DNA of 64,000 nt, from NCBI GenBank assembly GCA_963930655.1, contig OZ005604.1, forward strand, positions 5,032,001-5,096,000, read 5' to 3'. This stretch comes from Myrica gale. Its lineage: Eukaryota > Streptophyta > Magnoliopsida > Fagales > Myricaceae. Shown one piece after another: positions 58,101-64,000 of this stretch; positions within the stretch are counted from its first letter, which is position 1; the number at the start of each line of letters is the position of its first letter. A model generated the notes under the pieces. It saw only the letters and a list, made by a program, of their open reading frames with translations. It had not been told where the DNA came from and searched no databases. The translations under genes and the position numbers were made by a program.

Positions 58101-60209
58101 AGTCATTATTGCTTGTTCTTTCTTGTATTCTTTTTGGCTTTCCAAAGTGCTTTGTTATTCACTCATTCCTTTCGCAGTTGTTTTTATTGGGTCAACCCTA
58201 TTTGCTTTACAACAGCTATCTGGTATAAATGCTGTGTTTTATTTCTCTTCAACTGTTTTTAAAAGTGCGGGAGTGCCGTCAGCCCATGCCAATGTCTTCA
58301 TAGGAATAGCAAATTTAACAGGTATAGCTTCACTTCATGGTAGCCCCCTTAAATATCTAGCATTATGCGTTCTCCCTCATGACATCCCCCCCCCCCCCCT
58401 TTTTTCCCTTTCAATGTTGTCCAGGATCTATTATTGCAATGGTTTTGATGGATCAACTTGGAGGGAGATTCCTCCTTATGTGGAGCTTCTTTGGCATGGT
58501 AATTTTCATTTTCAAACCACTTTCCCCACGTGAAATTTATTGTTGTATTATGACTTTCAATCTATCATGTAATTGGGAAGCTGGAAAAGAAAAGAGAGAA
58601 GATAAGTATATCTTGTCCCTCGGTAAGACTGAAGATTGCTCAACAAACTTAGATACAAAGTTTTTCATGCTTAAGAAATACATATGAATGTTTGTGGCAC
58701 AAGAAGAATCAGCTCCTGAATATTGGTTCACACATTCAAAGAGAAAGAGGAGTGATTTTATATTGAAAATGCACCAGAATAAGGACAGTGGCTGGTTCAA
58801 TATTCCAGTAGCAGGCAGGCGGTAAACTTTTTTGATTGTGTAGTATGCATTGCACTAAATAATGACTTACCAATATTGCTGAAAAAATTCATGCACAGCT
58901 CAGCAAATACATCCAAATCTCTTCTCCTGGTTTTTGTTTCTAACAAGATCTAGAGTTAATAATCTCGGAGCCTGGTCTTGAAATTTTGCCTTCTAACTGG
59001 CCAGGCAATTTCTATGGCCCTTCAAGTCACTGCTGCAAGTTCTTATATACCACAACCTGGAGCTCTGTATCTAGCTGTTGGTGGCATGCTGCTGTGAGTA
59101 ATCTTTTAATTTGTACATGGAGGATTGATTTTTTATGCAATTTTTTAGTGATACGTCCAAATGCAAAATGTGGCTCATATTGCCATCATTGGAAACTTTT
59201 TATGCTGCTAAATAATTGTAGGGGATAAGTACACTGTACACTTTCCAACTATGGGTGTCTTGACACTTTGAACCCTAAATTATTATTTGTCACGTTGTAG
59301 CTATCAACTATCAATTTCAGACACTGTAAATAATTTTTGGTGCGTGAAATCACAATTTTTTCTGACATGACATTTTTACGGGGGGGGGGGGGGGTAAAAT
59401 CGTCATTTCAATGGCTACAAAATCACTTTTTTGTTAATAGTGACGGAAAATTTGAATGGAGGGTGCAATGCGATAAAAATACTAGTTCAGGGTACAAAGT
59501 ATCAATACTCTTATAGTTGGAGGGTTCAAAGTGTATTTATCCTTAATTGTGGAATCATTGCTTTTTTGTGTGACTGAATTTCTTTGTCCAGTTCTGTCTT
59601 TATGTTTTCTCTGGGAGCTGGTCCAGTTCCAGGTTTACTTCTACCGGAAATTTTCCCCAGCCGAATTAGAGCAAAAGCTATGGCGATCTGTATGTCAGTT
59701 CATTGGGTAATCATTTTCTGCTTCCTTCATTTTACACAACGTTTCATATTTGGCCTTGCTAGCTTCTTGATCCTGTGTCACAATAGCATAGTTTGTGCAG
59801 GTGTTCCCAAGTTCAAAATCCTTGTGTCTGCATATTTGAGGGACTAGAGTTTAGTGAGATTTGGGTGGTGCTCTGGTTGCCAGTCACCTATGCTAATGCT
59901 TGTAGTTGTTGCATCTTGGGAAATAGCAGTCAGTAATTTTGTATCACCAAGTGTCTAACCGACTAGCAAGGTGAAATCAATTTCTGGTTTCTTCTGCTTC
60001 ATTGGTTACTTGGCTGCTGTTCTTCAGGTGATCAATTTCTTTGTGGGGTTGCTGTTCTTGCGTTTGCTGGAGCAACTTGGGCCAGGGCTTTTGTACTCAA
60101 TTTTTGCCACCTTTTTTTAATGGCCGTGATTTTCGTAAAAAGAAATGTGGTGGAAACCAAAGGGAAATCGCTTCAAGAAATTGAGATGGCACTTCTTCCG
60201 CAAGACTAG
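55198..60209 (+). pseudogene. SGB1-like (plastidic glucose transporter family) sugar transporter, disabled
   Basis: Members are 12-TM major-facilitator hexose transporters. SGB1 acts in the Golgi and was found as a suppressor of a G-protein beta mutant. Thirteen exons are recognisable: 55198-55288, 55732-55843, 55967-56034, 56137-56268, 56834-56932, 57023-57136, 57208-57301, 57868-58021, 58178-58321, 58425-58498, 59005-59093, 59592-59706 and 60028-60209. They carry MWGRQREASSMYKR, GYHTGVVNEPLES, FCAESPHWLYK, ALQQLSGINAVFYFSSTVF and PGLLLPEIFPSRIRAKAMA. Exon 5 lacks its acceptor AG (reads CGG|T) and has lost one base near 56899, giving TAA at 56925-56927. Exon 6 has one extra base near 57028. 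Exon 13 has seven T where eight are needed (60112-60118), giving a stop. The loop motif is GRLR where relatives have GRRR. Either a decaying pseudogene or, for the indels alone, assembly error. Confidence 0.82.
59222..59543. mobile_element. Mutator-like MITE in an SGB1 intron (322 bp)
   Basis: The ends GGGATAAGTACACTGTACAC and, inverted, AGGATAAATACACTTTGAAC are followed by matching CCTCCAACTAT-type text. They are flanked by TAATTGTAG (59213-59221) and TAATTGTGG (59544-59552), a 9-bp duplication with one mismatch. The interior is non-coding and includes a 13-base G run. Confidence 0.75.
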
Positions 60210-60500
60210 ATGCTCGCTCTTCTTTTGTGGCAAATCAAATGTGCGAATTTTCTTGCGCACGATTTGGCTCGTTGGGCTGCTTCCTCGTCTTTCCTTGGGA
60301 GCTTGTCCCCGTCTCATGAGCTGCTTTCAAACTACCCTTGGGTGTACGCTGGTTTTGACCCCCCTTAGCTGGGGGCGGTGTTGTTTTAGTTTTTCGCTTG
60401 TTCTCTTCTTCTTTTTTGTTGTTGGTTTTTTTGTATGCTGTAGTTTGAACTTTATCCGTGATTAATATATTTCTCGGTTATTATGCGCAAAAAAAAAAAT
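60210..60500 (+). mobile_element. 5'-truncated LINE, 3' tail with polyA, abutting the SGB1 stop codon
   Basis: The frame at about 60240-60365 reads CANFLAHDLARWAASSS and ends GFDPP before TAG. NxLAHxLARWA is the C-terminal RNase H signature of plant L1-type LINEs. A T-rich 3' tail and an A run (about 60488-60500) follow. The 5' junction lies within a few bases of the SGB1 TAG (60207-60209). No clear target duplication was found. Confidence 0.7.
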
Positions 60501-61839
60501 GGGGCATTGCCCTGAAGCTGTCATGGTCTATTGAAGCTGCCGGTTCAACTTTCGGCCAAAGTTGTAGCAGTGCCTTATGAAGTAGTAATATATAAGTACA
60601 GAGAAGAAGATGAATGTTCGACCAATAGCTGCATTGCGGTCAGATTTTGGTGATCATGGTCCTTGCTGTGCGTTGTGGCTGTTGGACAGCAATATATCCA
60701 TAACGTGCATTGCGTAAACGTCAAAGGTGGAATTTATGTAATATAATACCCTCCGACTTGTCACTGTATTCTGACCGTATGGCATAATAAACTGGTGTTT
60801 AGATTCCTTCGTGGCAAATGTTTGCTGTTAATTACCAAATGCATGAGCCATGAGGCTGTTTAGACCTGCAGAAATTTCTGGCGATTGCATTTTAGCCTTC
60901 CCTGGTGGAGTCTGATACGTTTAGGTTGTGGTTGTCTTTTACCTGATGGGTGCAGGCCGATGATTTGATCGACCCTCCTCCCATTTAGCATTTCTAACCT
61001 TCTAACTTTTCCCAGTGGAAGCGTGCTGAACATCGAGTAGCAACAGTTCACCATTGGTAGATTTTGGCCTGAATTCGAGTTTTTCTGTCAACCGTAGATA
61101 GAATTTGGAAGCCCAATCTCCATGAGAAGACCATAAAAAAGGACCCCAAAGGGTTAAAAAAAGAAACTGGGAGGGAGTTCATGGTAGTGTCGTGCGTATA
61201 AACATTTTTTTTTGGCCTCCTTCGAACCTCCGATGGTGCGGTTTTCAGACGAATCATACAGATGAGATGGGTAGTCTGGATGCAAAAAGCCTTACTTCCC
61301 ATCACCTAAGATTGGTCTTTGAAAAATGGGGGAGATCTGCTGCAGTTGGTCACCCGAACTGCAGCAGATCCCTGGCCTTGAAAAATAGGGAGAGATTCAA
61401 ATCGCAACATTGACAGAAAGGAATTCAGAGATAGTAATATTTGCATTCCAAGCATGAAAGAAAGGAATTCTCCGCAACCGACCCCAAGAAAGGAATTTAC
61501 ATTCTCTCCTAACATTCATGAAACTTCAATGAATAGCTATCAGTCACGTACCATTCTAATTTTTCCTTGTATTCTAATAGAGCATATAACATGAAATGCG
61601 TTTCATTAGGTACCTTCCTACACAAAAAATGCAGTGAGATAATATGCTTACAATCCTTCATGTTTACTCCACAAAAGAGAGAGAAAAAAAAGGCTGTCTC
61701 GCATTAAAAAACATCAATTTATGCAAATCCAAAATGCTTCAAGATATATTTCGAATAAAATTTTGATTTTTTATCATGTAATCAAACAGAAATAAGATAT
61801 GCCATATCATGAATCAGAGTACCGTAGTGCCCTTTGAGC
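60501..61839. other. Convergent region between the SGB1-like pseudogene and CDKF;1-like gene
   Basis: 60501-60850 probably continues the former SGB1 3' UTR beyond the LINE tail. 61333-61369 holds a strong hairpin. The kinase 3' UTR should lie within 61560-61839. No other gene was seen. Confidence 0.45.
61333..61369. repeat. Perfect inverted repeat (14-bp arms, 9-bp loop)
   Basis: GATCTGCTGCAGTT and its exact reverse complement AACTGCAGCAGATC are separated by GGTCACCCG. The flanks (TTGAAAAATGGGGGA and TTGAAAAATAGGGAG) are also related to each other as direct repeats, suggesting a small duplicated or transposed unit. Confidence 0.8.
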
Positions 61840-63853
61840 TCAAGGAAACTGTATGGAAAAACCAGCACTGGTGCTGGTGACATTAACAGGCCCGAAGTCC
61901 TCAAAATCTGAATCCGAATCCATTTCGTTGTAGTCATTCCATCCTCTAGGGGAATCCTCATCTTGCCCACTTCTGGTCAAAGGAACCCGTAATTCAGAAA
62001 TGGGAACCGGAAGAGGCTCTTCACTGAAATACTTGTCATGGAGCAGTTCCATCCCTGTAGCTCTACTAGCCGGGTCATAACAGACTAGCTTTTTCACCAG
62101 AGAGATCTCATTAGTGGAGTGGTTGGGCAGGCATGCTTCCAAACCAATGGGATTTTCCACCTTATTGAATGATATTGTTCTATAATCAGGAAGTTTAGAA
62201 CAACCTGGCCATACTTCCTCGGTTAAGTTTCCCAAAACGTTAAAAATCCTGCCGAGCTGATCAATATCAGCAGTTCCAGGAAAAAGAGGCTCCAGAGTCA
62301 AAAGCTCAGCGAATACGCAACCCAATGACCACAAGTCAATTTCTAAACCATAGGTTGTGGATCCATAGAGCAATTCAGGAGCCCTGAACCAACAAGTTCC
62401 GACACAGGATGTGAGACAACCTTGTCTATCACCTCCACCCTCTTCAGCATCGTATGAATATGAACTCTTGAAAGGATCATCCTCTATGTCGCTTGTCGAG
62501 CATGTTGCGAGACAAGATGTATCACCATCGTGTACATTTGTTTCCTTGTCTGCCTCATCTATGGAGTTTTTAGCCTTGACCTCATCTAACTGTCTGAAAT
62601 ATTCTTCTTTATTGGTATTGCCCTGATCTTGACTTTTGGATGGATTGTGAGATTGAAGAAAAGCTTCAGATGGCTCAAAGGTATGTTCTTGGTTTAAAGT
62701 AGTTTGATCATAAGGTTGTGGGTCGTGGTAGGTAGCCACATATCCAGGCTCCAGGAGTATCCTCGCCTGAAATCAGAGACAATTGTTAACAACACCAAAC
62801 ATTCCATTCAAAAAACCATATACGTGTAGAAAGTAGGAATTACATCCAAATTTAAATATCTATGAAAAGGAACAACTCTCTGGTTTCTATCTAGTAATCC
62901 ATTATAATTATATTGTTTACAACATGACACACGAATAAGCATTTGGATTGCACTAATGAATTTGGTGTCTAGAGTACAAAAATAAGAGCGACTGTTTCCC
63001 AAGTAGGAATTAAAGACTACCAAATCAATCGCAAACCTTTTCAGTCATTGCAGGTAGAAACTAATTCTCATACACCTTAAGGCCCAAAGCCATTTCTAGA
63101 GGAAATTGAAGTTCTTAACACCATCTACCAGTAACTAAAATGATTGGCACAAGCCCATGAATCCCCGAGTGGTCTAAGAATTTAGTTAAACTACAACATT
63201 GTGAACAACACCAGGGCAAGCGCATTAACAACAAAAAAATTCTGTCAAACAAAGAAAATAAAAATTTTCTATCCTTCCCATTTATTTTCTTCTGTTATCC
63301 TTTCTCATCAACCAAACAAATGCCAGAAAAGCACTAAAATTTGATCACTTAATCGCTTTACCTGCCCAAAATCCGCGAGCTTGAGTACCCCATCATCCGA
63401 AACCAACAAATTACTGGGCTTTAAATCCCGATGGCAAATCACGTTCCTGTGACACGCGTCCACCCCACAGAGAATCTGGATCATCCACCTTTTTACCTCC
63501 CCGACACTAATCCCGCGGCCATCCCTCTTCGCCTCCTTGATCACCGCCGCCAAGTCCGTCCTCAGGTACTCCAACACGAGCACCGCGTCCTCGTCCCCGT
63601 CCGCCCGCCAGAAGTACTCGTGAAGGAAGACAACGTTTGAGGAATTGCGCAAGATCTGGAGGGCCTCGATTTCGCGGGACGCCGACTGGTAGTCGTGGAC
63701 CTCCTTGAGGGCGACAACGAGGTTATCGGAGAGCCGTCGGCCTCTGTAAACATCGGAGTACGCGCCGGAGCCTACTCGCTCCAGGATTTCGTATTTCGCG
63801 ATGATCTCGCGCCGTGTGTGGATGCTCCAGCTCCTTGGTGTGTAGGGCTCCAT
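61840..63853 (-). CDS. CDKF;1: CDKF;1-like CDK-activating kinase
   Basis: CDKF;1 is a plant-specific CDK-activating kinase that phosphorylates CDKD kinases upstream of CDKs and RNA polymerase II. Two exons (63362-63853 and 61840-62766, intron between Gln164 and Ala165) give 472 aa, against 479 in Arabidopsis. The start is the ATG at 63851-63853. Visible motifs are the glycine loop RVGSGAYSDVYRG (27-39), Lys50 in VVALKE, HRDLKPSN (141-148), DFG (161-163), the long CDKF-specific insert (about 170-280, with NVHDGDTSCLATC), the activation-loop end SCVGTCWFRAPELLYG (284-299) and the C-terminal WNDYNEMDSDSDFEDFGP. The residue after the T-loop Thr288 is Cys289, where kinases normally have Arg in GTRW. 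No frameshift or stop was seen. An hAT-like end begins 21 bp upstream of the start codon. Confidence 0.94.
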
Positions 63854-63874
63854 TCTACGTACACAGAATGAGAG

Positions 63875-64000
63875 TAAGGCTGTGCAAATGTTCCGGTTTT
63901 AACCGGAACATCCGGTTCCGGTACCGGTTCCGGTATTCCGGTACCGGTTCCGGTCACTTCCGGTACCGGAACCGGATCACATATTTCCAAAAAACCGGAA
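63875..64000. mobile_element. hAT-type transposon end upstream of CDKF;1, running off the window
   Basis: The left end TAAGGCTGTGCAAATG leads into a dense array of CCGGTTCCGGTACCGG words, as in the complete hAT element at 13493-15291 and the fragment at 13141-13300. The other end and the target duplication lie outside the window. Confidence 0.65.

Noticed and set aside
1..64000. CRISPR array, bacterial operon or organellar insertion
   Set aside because: No regularly spaced short repeats, no ribosome-binding-site-led polycistronic genes and no recognisable plastid or mitochondrial genes were seen.

Overview
This is a nuclear window from a woody-type eudicot plant. The evidence is multi-exon genes with GT-AG introns, plant-specific families (CDKF-type kinase, CPP/TCX protein, AIM1-type peroxisomal multifunctional protein, PRORP-type RNase P) and a plant-typical repeat load (Ty1/copia, TRIM, SINE, LINE, MULE, hAT and Harbinger-like elements). 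I cannot name the species. Nothing bacterial, organellar or CRISPR-like is present.

Layout. 1-2708: 3' half of a Ty1/copia retrotransposon (integrase end, reverse transcriptase, RNase H, 3' LTR). It sits inside the last exon of a minus-strand PRORP (protein-only RNase P) gene, 2709-5885, which also carries two nonsense codons and a frameshift and is a pseudogene. 5886-9825: gene-poor. 9826-10429 (-): small intact mitochondrial NFD6/NOXY2-like gene. 10430-16500: repeats, including a 250-bp tandem array and a 1.8-kb hAT-type element (13493-15291) that has captured part of a GT8 glycosyltransferase gene. 16645-28018 (+): intact 18-exon AIM1-like peroxisomal beta-oxidation gene with a SINE in one intron and a 2.2-kb LINE-derived retroposon in another. 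30815-37766 (-): intact TCX5/6-like CXC-domain gene with a TRIM element in intron 1 and one GC-AG intron. 39909-44158 (-): intact RanBP2-type zinc-finger, TAF15-like gene. 44159-55197: repeat-rich, with a GC-rich fold-back MULE, LTR-like debris and a cluster of Tourist-like MITEs. 55198-60209 (+): SGB1-like sugar transporter with several disabling lesions and a LINE tail directly after its stop codon. 61840-63853 (-): CDKF;1-like kinase, open throughout, with one unusual activation-loop residue and an hAT-like end 21 bp upstream of its start codon.

The genes are functionally unrelated neighbours and do not form one pathway: fatty-acid beta-oxidation (AIM1), cell-cycle gene repression (TCX), RNA binding (RanBP2 zinc finger), CDK activation (CDKF), mitochondrial biology (NFD6-like). 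The recurring theme is transposon traffic. Several insertions keep complete target-site duplications that I could read directly: TRIM TAAGT, MULEs with 9 bp, hAT with 8 bp, SINE with 19 bp, LINE-derived with 15 bp. Two formerly functional genes, PRORP and SGB1, have decayed here. I saw no wholly new system. The most distinctive objects are the gene-capturing hAT element, the reverse-transcriptase-less LINE derivative and the copia-terminated PRORP pseudogene.
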